Positions 33,569 to 39,751 of a DNA stretch of 39,825 nucleotides are shown here, piece by piece. The DNA comes from a virus. The notes beneath the pieces are model-generated. The model had not been told where the DNA came from. It did no database searches and saw only the letters and a list, made by a program, of their open reading frames with translations. The position numbers and the translations under genes were made by a program. The DNA is taken from the IMG/VR virus record IMGVR_UViG_3300035698_002897, positions 1-39,825 of that record. One strand, given 5' to 3'. Each line of letters begins with the position of its first letter. The stretch's first letter is position 1.

Positions 33569-33704
33569 GACTGTAGTTATACATCCTATTGAGGGTTCAC
33601 ACATACAGAACATGAACGCTGACGAACCGTACACACCTGTCCGTGACGGGTGGTTTGTTTCAGACTTTTACATGGGTCAGGTCATGGACGCAAGTGTGGA
33701 ATAA
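33504..33704 (+). CDS. Small lipoprotein, 66 aa (o-spanin-like or virion-export candidate)
   Basis: From TTG 33504 the product reads MKLLGCAVLVTMTLTACGG, a type II lipoprotein signal peptide with lipobox LTAC and acylation at C17. The mature part ends YTPVRDGWFVSDFYMGQVMDA, a pattern seen in short phage lipoproteins. It is read in a different frame over the last 65 nt of the HNH-like gene, then extends 136 nt past it. There is no strong ribosome site near TTG, so coupled translation is likely. It could be an outer-membrane spanin subunit or an exclusion protein. The signal is clear; the role is inferred. Confidence 0.6.
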   Translation: MKLLGCAVLVTMTLTACGGIGRTVVIHPIEGSHIQNMNADEPYTPVRDGWFVSDFYMGQVMDASVE

Positions 33705-33716
33705 TTTAAAACTTTC

Positions 33717-33745
33717 TTGACAAACTCTTGGGTGTAGTGTAGACT
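33717..33745 (+). promoter_or_regulatory. Strong sigma70 promoter of the early operon
   Basis: A perfect -35 TTGACA (33717-33722), 17 bases, and -10 TAGACT (33740-33745). The expected start is near 33752. It is the best promoter in the window and lies 13 bases past the lipoprotein stop codon. Transcription would run into the leader and the terminator at 33829-33863 before reaching the nuclease gene. Confidence 0.75.
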
Positions 33746-33769
33746 TTTCTCATCTAAACAGGAGGTCAA

Positions 33770-33820
33770 GTGAAAAAAGTTTTTTACCCAAGCGCCACAG
33801 CACCCTCTATGTGCGGATGA
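33770..33820 (+). CDS. Candidate leader peptide, 16 aa
   Basis: AGGAGGTC (33760-33767) sits 4-5 nt before GTG 33770; the frame reads MKKVFYPSATAPSMCG and stops at TGA 33818-33820, 8 nt before the terminator stem. The arrangement of promoter, ribosome site, short ORF and terminator is what transcription attenuators look like. A short gcac/gtgc hairpin (33800-33803 with 33811-33814) could be a pause site. No run of one amino acid points to an inducer, so the sensed signal is unknown. The ORF could be coincidental. Confidence 0.4.
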   Translation: MKKVFYPSATAPSMCG

Positions 33821-33828
33821 TACGTTCT

Positions 33829-33863
33829 AGCCAAGCTGATATTCAGTTTGGCTTTTTTTATTT
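33829..33863 (+). terminator. Intrinsic terminator/attenuator before the early operon
   Basis: An 11-bp stem (33829-33839 with 33843-33853, one G-T wobble) with a 3-nt loop is followed by seven T residues (33853-33859), A, then TTT. It lies about 77 nt past the promoter start and just before the nuclease ribosome site. It must be bypassed for early gene expression, so antitermination or attenuation is expected. Confidence 0.8.
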
Positions 33864-33888
33864 CCCACAAACCCAGAAAGGGGGGGTC

Positions 33889-34782
33889 ATGTTAGAAATA
33901 AGCCATTCGTCAACAAGTATCGCTCGGGGGTGTTGGCAGAAATACTACTGGCACTACATCGAGAAACTCAAACCAAAAAGAACTTCCAGCGCCATGCAAT
34001 TAGGCTCCACAATTCACGAAGCTTTCGAGGAGTTTTACTCCGGTAATTCTGATGCCATTGTCCTCGAACACATCAAACAAAAGTACGGTAATCTTATCGG
34101 AGAGACTCAAGATATGGGTGATCAGGAGTTACTTGCGCTAGATTCCTATACTGCACAGGGCATGTGGGCATCGTACCCGTACAAAGACCGCTCCATGTTC
34201 GAAGAGATTGAGTGTGAGAAGGAGTTTTCTGTTACATTACCTGGCTTACGAGGGGTAAGGTTTGTCGGCAGGGTAGATTGGCTCGTTAAAATCGATGGTA
34301 GGTGGTGGGTAAGAGAGATGAAGACCACCGGTCTTGCCCCGAGACAGTTCGAAGGCAGGTGCCACACCTCAATGCAGGCCTCAGGCTATGTCTATGCCAT
34401 GCGAAAGCTTGGCTATGATGTGCAAGGTGTCCTCTATGATGTGGTCAAAAGACCCCTGCTCAGAAAGCGTCAGACAGAGCGTGTAAGCGACTTCGGCAAA
34501 CGAATAGTCCTCGACTACCAAGAGGACGCTAAGAAGCCTGAGAAGGAACGTAAGGCCTACATACAGCATACTGAGTACCGACCTCAGTACCAAGTAGACC
34601 AGTGGGTGGATTCACAGGTCAAGTTAACCAGAGAGATACGCTATCGTCGGAGAAAGAACGACTGGTTTCGTAACGCAGACCAGTGTTGGAACTTCAATTC
34701 ATTGTGTCCGTACGCTAAGCTCTGTCATGTTGAGAGAGCCGATCAGCTAACCAAGGACGCATTTTACGAGGAGGTAAAGTAA
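33889..34782 (+). CDS. PD-(D/E)XK nuclease with Fe-S-type cysteines (Cas4/RecB-like)
   Basis: 297 aa from ATG 33889, with a G-rich ribosome site. SHSSTS starts the protein, H43 lies in GSTIHEAFEEF, D130 in VGRVDWLV, and E143-x-K145 in WVREMKTTG complete the nuclease motif set. C15 and C266/C273/C279 form a C...C-x6-C-x5-C group like the 4Fe-4S clusters of AddB and Cas4-type nucleases. It would resect DNA ends for recombination. It heads the early operon together with the ATPase and SSB genes. The in-frame GTG at 33811 is rejected because it lies upstream of the terminator stem. Confidence 0.85.
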   Translation: MLEISHSSTSIARGCWQKYYWHYIEKLKPKRTSSAMQLGSTIHEAFEEFYSGNSDAIVLEHIKQKYGNLIGETQDMGDQELLALDSYTAQGMWASYPYKDRSMFEEIECEKEFSVTLPGLRGVRFVGRVDWLVKIDGRWWVREMKTTGLAPRQFEGRCHTSMQASGYVYAMRKLGYDVQGVLYDVVKRPLLRKRQTERVSDFGKRIVLDYQEDAKKPEKERKAYIQHTEYRPQYQVDQWVDSQVKLTREIRYRRRKNDWFRNADQCWNFNSLCPYAKLCHVERADQLTKDAFYEEVK

Positions 34783-35036
34783 TGCCAGCTAAACCAAAGA
34801 CAGCACAACGACCAGAACCAACAACGCCAGAGACAGCTAAGAACCCAACGCCACCTGTGGTTGCTCCGCCGGTGGTGGAACAGTCAACCTGCACCAACAC
34901 CTGTAACCCAACACCTGTAACGTTGGAAGATAAGATAGACGCGGTCATGGATGCACAGAAAGAAATCATCCGTTTGCTTGGGACGTTCCCAACAGCAGAC
35001 AGTCTAGCACGGCTCGCAAGAGCGGGTAAAATGTAA
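34782..35036 (+). CDS. Pro/Thr-rich protein, 84 aa
   Basis: The ATG overlaps the nuclease stop codon. The first 45 residues are Pro/Thr/Val-rich and probably disordered (PEPTTPETAKNPTPPVV), with CTNTC near 37-41. The last part is helical (DKIDAVMDAQKEIIRLL). No domain is recognised. Its place next to the recombination genes suggests an adaptor, but this is a guess. Confidence 0.6.
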   Translation: MPAKPKTAQRPEPTTPETAKNPTPPVVAPPVVEQSTCTNTCNPTPVTLEDKIDAVMDAQKEIIRLLGTFPTADSLARLARAGKM

Positions 35037-35052
35037 GTAAGGGGGAGGTACC

Positions 35053-35490
35053 ATGGGGTTATTAGGATTGTTCGTGAAGAAGAATGAAGTAGACGCATTG
35101 GTCAAAGAGATTGATGGGTTGAAGGAAGAACGTAAAGAGGCAAACGAAAAGCTCGAAGAGCTGGGCTTGAAGAAACGTATCGAAGAAGAAGAGATCGCTC
35201 ACATGCATAGGATTGAAGAGGAGCGGTTGAAGATGGATCTGGACAGAAAGAAGTTGGGACTTGAACAGCAGTACGCTGACAGGATATCTGACTTCAAAGA
35301 GATTCAGACCAACCAGTTAGTAGCGCTTCACAAAGAACTGCATGAGAAAATGGAAGGCAGGTTCCAGTCAGAGCTCGGTAATCTCAAAGAGGTATACCAG
35401 GCTATCATGACTAAGATGCCTAACGTTAACATGGTGCTATCTAAAGACCTGAACGGGGGTCCTGCTCCAAAGGAGATTACTAATGGCTAG
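35053..35490 (+). CDS. Coiled-coil protein, 145 aa
   Basis: After a short hydrophobic start (MGLLGLFVKK) the sequence is strongly coiled coil (EIDGLKEERKEANEKLEELG, RIEEEEIAHMHRIEEERLKM), then a less charged C-terminal segment (MTKMPNVNMVLSKDL). GGAGGT precedes ATG 35053. It overlaps the next gene by 8 nt. A scaffold or partner for the adjacent proteins is possible; no family is recognised. Confidence 0.6.
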   Translation: MGLLGLFVKKNEVDALVKEIDGLKEERKEANEKLEELGLKKRIEEEEIAHMHRIEEERLKMDLDRKKLGLEQQYADRISDFKEIQTNQLVALHKELHEKMEGRFQSELGNLKEVYQAIMTKMPNVNMVLSKDLNGGPAPKEITNG

Positions 35491-35827
35491 TGTCCAAGGG
35501 ATACAACAGAGGTTGCAACAAGGTGCACGGGCAGGGCAGGCTATACCGGTGTCAGGTCTCAGTCAGCTCGGGGCTTGGGCTGTCGACCCTTACAACGCAG
35601 GGAGGTTGGTCAAGCAGCCTGACCCTTACAACGCAGACGCAGGGAGGTTGGTCAAGCAGCCTCAAGGCTACGGAGGCTACGGAGAAAACTACAGAGTAGC
35701 CTTCCCTGCGGGTTCAGGTGGTGTAAGCTACCCTAAGAGCGCCTGTGAGGATGGTAAGCTCAAGGGTCTCGATGCTCTGAGATACCGTAACGCTAAGTGG
35801 TTACGTACCACAAGGAGGGAAGCGTAG
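35483..35827 (+). CDS. Repeat-containing protein, 114 aa
   Basis: Contains a duplicated unit, DPYNAGRLVKQP then DPYNADAGRLVKQP, encoded by the DNA repeat at 35585-35662. The N-terminus is Gln-rich, and the second half has Gly/Tyr-rich QGYGGYGENYR and a basic tail. AAAGGAG lies upstream. The stop is TAG overlapping the next GTG. It has no recognisable domain. Confidence 0.55.
   Translation: MASVQGIQQRLQQGARAGQAIPVSGLSQLGAWAVDPYNAGRLVKQPDPYNADAGRLVKQPQGYGGYGENYRVAFPAGSGGVSYPKSACEDGKLKGLDALRYRNAKWLRTTRREA
35585..35662 (+). repeat. Tandem duplication of 36/42 bp inside a gene
   Basis: 35585-35620 (36 nt) and 35621-35662 (42 nt) are identical apart from a 6-nt insertion (acgcag or gacgca) in the second unit. 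Both units keep the frame. This is a recent in-frame duplication. Confidence 0.85.
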
Positions 35828-36138
35828 TGGGGGAGATGGATTCGGCCTTTGCGAAGGAGGATAAGGAGATGATAGAGAAGGTGAAGGGGATGATGAGTAA
35901 CTACGAGCCCACACCTCTCCTACCTCTGATTGTCCCCCCTGCCCTTGAAGAGCAAGCCAAGAGAGTCATGGCCTGGGGTAGTAGCGGAGCGGGCAAATCT
36001 TCTATGACTGCGCAGGAGACATCTGCCGCCTTAGCATTTGGCGAAGCTTTTGGCGCCGAAGCAGTCGTGCGCGAGGAACCTAAGACTGACCTACAGAAAA
36101 CGATAGACGAAGAAGTAAGGAGGATGAATGGACTTTAA
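35827..36138 (+). CDS. Short P-loop-like protein, 103 aa
   Basis: GTG 35827 with AAGGAGG 8 nt upstream. A Walker A-like WGSSGAGKSSM (about residues 50-60) is followed by an Ala-rich section and an acidic, charged end (DLQKTIDEEVRRM). It is too short for a complete P-loop ATPase, and no Walker B is visible. It lies directly before, and overlaps, the Sak4-like ATPase gene, so it may be an accessory or remnant of an NTPase. No family is recognised. Confidence 0.55.
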   Translation: MGEMDSAFAKEDKEMIEKVKGMMSNYEPTPLLPLIVPPALEEQAKRVMAWGSSGAGKSSMTAQETSAALAFGEAFGAEAVVREEPKTDLQKTIDEEVRRMNGL

Positions 36139-36907
36139 ACAGATTGGAGACAAGATAGATAGGGGTATCTGTGTACTGGTTTACGCTGAGCCTGGGATAG
36201 GTAAAACTACCCTGGCGTCAACGTTACCGGTAGGCAATACGCTTATCTTGAACACGGAAGCAGGTATCGGACCCCTGTTGGGTACAGGGCATTACGTTAT
36301 GGACATCAACGAAGCCAACGTTGCCGACTTACCTGAGCTGTACAAAACCATCAAGACGGGAGGCGCTTTCGATTACGTGGTAATGGATAACGTCAGCCAG
36401 CTTGAACAATGGGTACTGCTTCATTGCACTCACTCAAGGGGAAAGAGTTTCCCTGAACTGAGAGAGTATGGAGATACTGCGGTAAGAATGCGTCAGACTT
36501 TCACAGAGTGGAGAGACCTAACCTGCGACGGTATCACCGTCATATTCATCGCTTGGGAGATGTCGATGGATGAGAAGCAGGACGTTGGGTTCGTGAAGAC
36601 GCGTAAGTATCCGAAGATGGGGAAGAAGTTAGCACCAGATCTGTGTGGACTGGTGGACGTAGTGGCAAGGCTTGAGGTGAGTGCTAAGACGGGGTCGCGC
36701 GGTCTACATATAGGGCCCGCTGACGACTACATCACCAAGACGCAGTTCAAAGGGCTTGATGCCTACGAACCTGCAGACCTGCCTATGCTACTAAATAAGA
36801 TAAGGGACTATGACTACAGTCCTAAATCGGTTCCAAATAATGTCAGAAAAGAAGTCAAAAAACAGGGGGGTAAGGATGAAAATGTCGTGGAAAAACGAAC
36901 AAAGTAA
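36128..36907 (+). CDS. Sak4/AAA_24-like recombinase ATPase
   Basis: 259 aa. Walker A is AEPGIGKTT (residues 20-28), Walker B is FDYVVMDNVSQLE (about 78-90), with the RecA-like strand VIFIAWEM further on. The fold pattern matches AAA_24/Sak4-type phage recombinases, which anneal or pair single strands in concert with SSB. It sits between the nuclease and SSB genes, a typical recombination set. AAGGAGG precedes ATG 36128. The C-terminus is basic and probably flexible (SVPNNVRKEVKKQGG). Confidence 0.8.
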   Translation: MDFKQIGDKIDRGICVLVYAEPGIGKTTLASTLPVGNTLILNTEAGIGPLLGTGHYVMDINEANVADLPELYKTIKTGGAFDYVVMDNVSQLEQWVLLHCTHSRGKSFPELREYGDTAVRMRQTFTEWRDLTCDGITVIFIAWEMSMDEKQDVGFVKTRKYPKMGKKLAPDLCGLVDVVARLEVSAKTGSRGLHIGPADDYITKTQFKGLDAYEPADLPMLLNKIRDYDYSPKSVPNNVRKEVKKQGGKDENVVEKRTK

Positions 36908-37361
36908 TAATGGGGAACGTGTAGTGGTACCTACAAGCACTTACTTGGTGAAGATATCGGGGTGGCAAGAGTGCGAATCCAGTAAGGGCAACCCGCAGGT
37001 AAGGTGGTTCTCTGACATCGTTAAACCGGAGACAGCTGAGATAATACTGCCTGACGGTACTAAAGAGGAGCAGAGCATCGTTGGTAAGTCGTTATGTGAG
37101 CACACCATGTTGATGTCTAACTGTCTGTTCCGTGTAGCTAACCTCGTAGGTGCGTGCGGTGTCGACCTTGAGAACGCTCCGGACATGGAGGTAGGCACGG
37201 AAGCATTTAAGAAGATGCTTGATGCCTGCTGCGGTAAGACCACGTACTGGCACGTTAAGTACGATGAGGAGTACAAGAACAATAAGATTGAGGGTTATGC
37301 TAATGACCCAGACCAGGACATAACTACTGTAGAATTCGAGAAGGACGAAATACCATTCTAA
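36876..37361 (+). CDS. Single-stranded DNA-binding protein (DUF669-like)
   Basis: 161 aa from ATG 36876, with AGGGGGGTAAGG upstream; it overlaps the ATPase gene by 32 nt. An OB-like body (TYLVKISGWQECESSKGNPQ) is followed by an acidic end, VEFEKDEIPF. The DE-x-PF tip is the same device bacterial SSB uses to recruit partners. It protects ssDNA and probably recruits the adjacent Sak4-like ATPase. The in-frame ATG at 36810 is rejected since it lies deep in the ATPase. Confidence 0.75.
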   Translation: MKMSWKNEQSNNGERVVVPTSTYLVKISGWQECESSKGNPQVRWFSDIVKPETAEIILPDGTKEEQSIVGKSLCEHTMLMSNCLFRVANLVGACGVDLENAPDMEVGTEAFKKMLDACCGKTTYWHVKYDEEYKNNKIEGYANDPDQDITTVEFEKDEIPF

Positions 37362-37372
37362 ATATTGTGGTT

Positions 37373-37410
37373 GGGGGGAGTTTAAAGCCAGTCGTAGACG
37401 GCCTCCCCCT
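37373..37410 (+). other. GC-rich stem-loop in an intergenic gap
   Basis: An 8-bp stem (37373-37380 with 37403-37410, G-T at the base) with a small inner stem (37387-37389/37400-37402). There is no T-run. It lies in the 67-nt gap between SSB and HNH genes. It may slow transcription or protect the mRNA. Confidence 0.45.
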
Positions 37411-37428
37411 GCTGCTAGAGGAGTAAAG

Positions 37429-37713
37429 ATGCCTAAAGATATCGCAAGACTTAAAGCCCGGTTGTTGGAGCGGTGGGGTTCTTGTTGTTTTTACTGCAAA
37501 GAGAAATTTGATGAGCTAGAATTGGAGCATCTATTACCTCGCAGTAAGGGCGGTAAGGTAAGCTTTACTAATTGCGTGTTGGTCTGCCGTTCTTGTAATA
37601 GAAGAAGGTCTAACCGCACTCATAAAGATTGGCTGACCAAGCTCAAAGAGGAAAGTAACAAAGACAAGGCAATCATTGATACATTGGAGTTTATAGAAGA
37701 GTGGGGGTACTAA
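37429..37713 (+). CDS. HNH endonuclease, 94 aa
   Basis: C20-x2-C23 (CFYC), E33-H34 (LEHLLPRSKGG), N48 and C53-x2-C56-N57 (CRSCN) give the classical HNH layout with zinc ligands. This is a full HNH domain of the McrA type. It is likely a nicking or cutting enzyme; in phages, such enzymes can act in packaging or as selfish elements. AGAGGAG precedes ATG 37429. The stop overlaps the next start. Confidence 0.85.
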   Translation: MPKDIARLKARLLERWGSCCFYCKEKFDELELEHLLPRSKGGKVSFTNCVLVCRSCNRRRSNRTHKDWLTKLKEESNKDKAIIDTLEFIEEWGY

Positions 37714-38390
37714 TGGCAAAACGATTTACAGACACCGAGAAATGGGAAGACCCTTGGTTTTTTGATCTGTCCCCTAAGTACAGATGGATATGGCTTTATC
37801 TTCTTGACAGATGTAACCACGCCGGTATATGGAAGGTTAATTTACGTATGGCAAGCATGATTATAGGCGAAAAATATTCAGAAGGTGAGGTCTTGGATAC
37901 TATGAACCCACGTATAGTCAAGGTCAACGGCGGTACAAGATGGTTCTTGCCCAAGTTTCTCCTTTTTCAATATGGAGGACTTAACCCATCCGTTGCTATG
38001 CACAGAACTGTGATAAAAACATTGGAAGGGATAGAAGAAGGATTGTCTAAGGGTTACGTAAGGGTTCCCGAAGGGGACAAGAACAAGAACAAGAACAAAG
38101 AAAAGATAAAGAAAGAGAGTAGTATGGTAACTAGGATAGTAGATGACTTAAATACTGTACTTGGTACTAAGTATCTATCTACTGCACAGGGTACTATTAA
38201 GCTCATAACTGCAAGACTTGATGAGGGGTGGTCTGTTGATGACTTCTGTAAAGCTCACCGTAATATGCAACTGAAGTGGTCTAAAGACCCTAAGATGTGC
38301 ACGTATCTTAGACCGGACACCTTATACACCAATAAGTTCGGTGGTTATGTCAACCTTATAGCCAAGAAGGAGTTTAATTATGCAGATTGA
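37713..38390 (+). CDS. Replication-initiator-like protein with phage C-terminal domain
   Basis: 225 aa. The N-terminus has a winged-helix type opening (LSPKYRWIWLYLLDRCNHAG), then a linker of KNKNKNK; the C-terminal part (VTRIVDDLNTVLGTKYL, then DEGWSVDDFCKAHRNM, then MCTYLRPDTLYTNKFGGY) matches the conserved phage C-terminal domain known as Phg_2220_C, which is usually joined to replication organiser proteins. It probably binds the origin. ATG 37713 shares the A of the HNH stop codon (TAATG); an upstream GTG at 37701 is possible. Confidence 0.75.
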   Translation: MAKRFTDTEKWEDPWFFDLSPKYRWIWLYLLDRCNHAGIWKVNLRMASMIIGEKYSEGEVLDTMNPRIVKVNGGTRWFLPKFLLFQYGGLNPSVAMHRTVIKTLEGIEEGLSKGYVRVPEGDKNKNKNKEKIKKESSMVTRIVDDLNTVLGTKYLSTAQGTIKLITARLDEGWSVDDFCKAHRNMQLKWSKDPKMCTYLRPDTLYTNKFGGYVNLIAKKEFNYAD

Positions 38391-38895
38391 TTGGAAGAAA
38401 GGGTTCCAGGGGTCAGATGACCCTACCTACCAGCAATGTATGGCTGCTTCCACCGAGATACACAACGGTGAAGAGCTTGAGGTTGCTATGGCAGAGGTCA
38501 TACACACCCTTAAAGACCATTATAAATACCAGAAAGAACCTGCTGAGCCAACGGTGCTGATGAATTACCGGTACGATAAAAAGGATCCCGCGTTTAGGGC
38601 TATGCCTGGTAACGAGAGGCACACTAAGGTTGGCAGGTTGTTTGCTCGTGATGATGTTAAGTCTTATATGGACAAGTGTGGGACGATACTCTCCGAAAAC
38701 TATGCCAACGTTAGGATGCTCGAAGAACAAATGGCGATCTGGTTCAAGTGGGAGGAGACTGAGAAGGCAACGGATATGCACGAAATCTACCAGACCTATC
38801 CAGACACTCTCAAGATGGGAGTGTCTGAGGTTTGGAAAAAGAAAAGGAAAGACTATGGCAAATGTTCGAGGATTCGAGGAGGAGGTAAGACGTGA
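38380..38895 (+). CDS. Unknown protein next to the replication gene, 171 aa
   Basis: Overlaps the initiator gene by 11 nt (stop and start interleaved), so the two are probably coupled. The product is acidic-helical in the first half, ends in a basic KKKRKDYGKCSRIR, and contains KVGRLFARDDVKSYM. No domain is recognised. A helicase loader is a possible role by position, but no P-loop is seen. Confidence 0.6.
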   Translation: MQIDWKKGFQGSDDPTYQQCMAASTEIHNGEELEVAMAEVIHTLKDHYKYQKEPAEPTVLMNYRYDKKDPAFRAMPGNERHTKVGRLFARDDVKSYMDKCGTILSENYANVRMLEEQMAIWFKWEETEKATDMHEIYQTYPDTLKMGVSEVWKKKRKDYGKCSRIRGGGKT

Positions 38896-39124
38896 CATTA
38901 TTGATTCTCAAAACTGGCGCTGTGATAATTGCAATGAGCCTGTGGATAGCGTCCATCACAGGGTGCATAATACAGCTACGAACAGGAAACTTTATCCACT
39001 TTTCATTCACTCTGTTTTTAATGGGGTTGGCCTCTGCCATGCTTGCCATGACTCTGAGTGTATTGCGAAGTACAAAATCACCTACAAGCAAGCGGAAATG
39101 TACGAGCGATGGCTACAGAGATGA
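38855..39124 (+). CDS. HNH-like protein, 89 aa
   Basis: ATG 38855 with AAAGGAAAG. C23-x2-C26 (CDNC), H34-H35 (DSVHHRVH) and later GLCHACHDSEC form an HNH-type zinc fold, with a C-terminal helix YKQAEMYERWLQR. It shares 41 nt with the previous gene and is overlapped in another frame by the ORF at 38892. It is the third HNH-like gene here. Confidence 0.65.
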   Translation: MANVRGFEEEVRRDIIDSQNWRCDNCNEPVDSVHHRVHNTATNRKLYPLFIHSVFNGVGLCHACHDSECIAKYKITYKQAEMYERWLQR

Positions 39125-39197
39125 CACGGCTGCTATCAGTATAAAGTTTAAGAACGGTAGCACGATAGAGATGAAAGAATATGATGGGGCAAAATAA
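38892..39197 (+). CDS. Candidate overlapping gene, two hydrophobic helices, 101 aa
   Basis: A GTG at 38892 has AGGAGG just upstream and overlaps the previous stop codon (GTGA). In the +1 frame to the HNH-like gene it encodes two hydrophobic segments (ILKTGAVIIAMSLWIASITG and FSFTLFLMGLASAMLAMTL), then a polar tail ending 73 nt past the HNH stop. Hydrophobic shadow frames of HNH genes are common, so chance is a real alternative. The good ribosome site and the tail in an otherwise empty stretch favour a real gene. Confidence 0.35.
   Translation: MTLLILKTGAVIIAMSLWIASITGCIIQLRTGNFIHFSFTLFLMGLASAMLAMTLSVLRSTKSPTSKRKCTSDGYRDDTAAISIKFKNGSTIEMKEYDGAK
39088..39110 (+). repeat. 23-bp direct repeat, copy 1 (copy 2 at 39373-39395)
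   Basis: The two copies share 22 of 23 bases (gcaagcggaaatgtacgagc versus gcaagccgaaatgtacgagc, then gat). In copy 1 the HNH frame reads QAEMYER; in copy 2 the same out-of-frame words appear in the Cys-rich gene, followed there by KCTSD. Local recombination or shared ancestry may explain it. Confidence 0.7.
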
Positions 39198-39209
39198 AGG
39201 AGGATTTGA

Positions 39210-39488
39210 ATGTCGGTTAACTATGAAAAAGTATGCAACGGTGAATACTGTAATTATAAACACTGCGGTGGTTCAAATCCAACATGTTTATACCAGGGAT
39301 ATTGTGACCATCAAACACCAAAAGACAGCAGATTTATTCCCGAACCTGAAGACGATGCTGACAAGCTGCACGGCAAGCCGAAATGTACGAGCGATACCTT
39401 GTCGGGTTGTTGCGGTAAGCCAGTATGGATATCACGGCTAGGTAAACGGATATGTACGGGATGTAAGAGAGCAGAGGCAACTTTGTAA
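39210..39488 (+). CDS. Cys-rich zinc-binding protein, 92 aa
   Basis: AAAGGAGG precedes ATG 39210. Ten or more cysteines occur in clusters (VCNGEYCNYKHCGG, PTCLYQGYCDH, GCCGKPV, RICTGCKR). The final CCGKPV-x7-GKRICTGC form is a short zinc ribbon found in many phage proteins. It contains copy 2 of the 23-bp repeat. Function is unknown. Confidence 0.65.
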   Translation: MSVNYEKVCNGEYCNYKHCGGSNPTCLYQGYCDHQTPKDSRFIPEPEDDADKLHGKPKCTSDTLSGCCGKPVWISRLGKRICTGCKRAEATL

Positions 39489-39493
39489 GCCCA

Positions 39494-39522
39494 TCCTGCC
39501 ACTCAGCTGTTGTGGTGCGGGA
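39494..39522 (+). other. Hairpin in the gap before the last genes
   Basis: tcctgc (39494-39499) pairs with gcggga (39517-39522), and cac with gtg inside, around a 9-nt loop with a 2-nt bulge. There is no T-run. The rest of the 65-nt gap holds only a ribosome site. Role unknown. Confidence 0.3.
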
Positions 39523-39553
39523 CTATTAAAATAAGTGAAGAAGGAGGAGGAAG

Positions 39554-39751
39554 ATGAGTAAATGGGTAGATATGCATAAGATAATGATAGAGAAAGGGCA
39601 GTGGTATGTTACTGTTGAGGATGCTGAGAAGTTACTAGATGAGTGTAACAAAGAGATAGAGCGTATCAGGGGTAGGTTAACAAGGGAACAACGCAAACAT
39701 ACAACATACAGAGAAATGGTTAGGCAGGGCAAAAAATCGGAGAGGAAATGA
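39554..39751 (+). CDS. Small helical protein, 65 aa
   Basis: AAGGAGGAGG precedes ATG 39554. The product is mostly coiled coil (EDAEKLLDECNKEIERIRGRL) with a basic end. It overlaps the next start (ATGA). No family is recognised. Confidence 0.6.
   Translation: MSKWVDMHKIMIEKGQWYVTVEDAEKLLDECNKEIERIRGRLTREQRKHTTYREMVRQGKKSERK

Noticed and set aside
33092-33634. Minus-strand open frame of 180 codons
   Set aside because: Antisense to the promoter, HNH-like and lipoprotein genes, with no supporting signals.
33811-33888. GTG 33811 as the nuclease start
   Set aside because: It would translate through the terminator stem; ATG 33889 has its own G-rich ribosome site.
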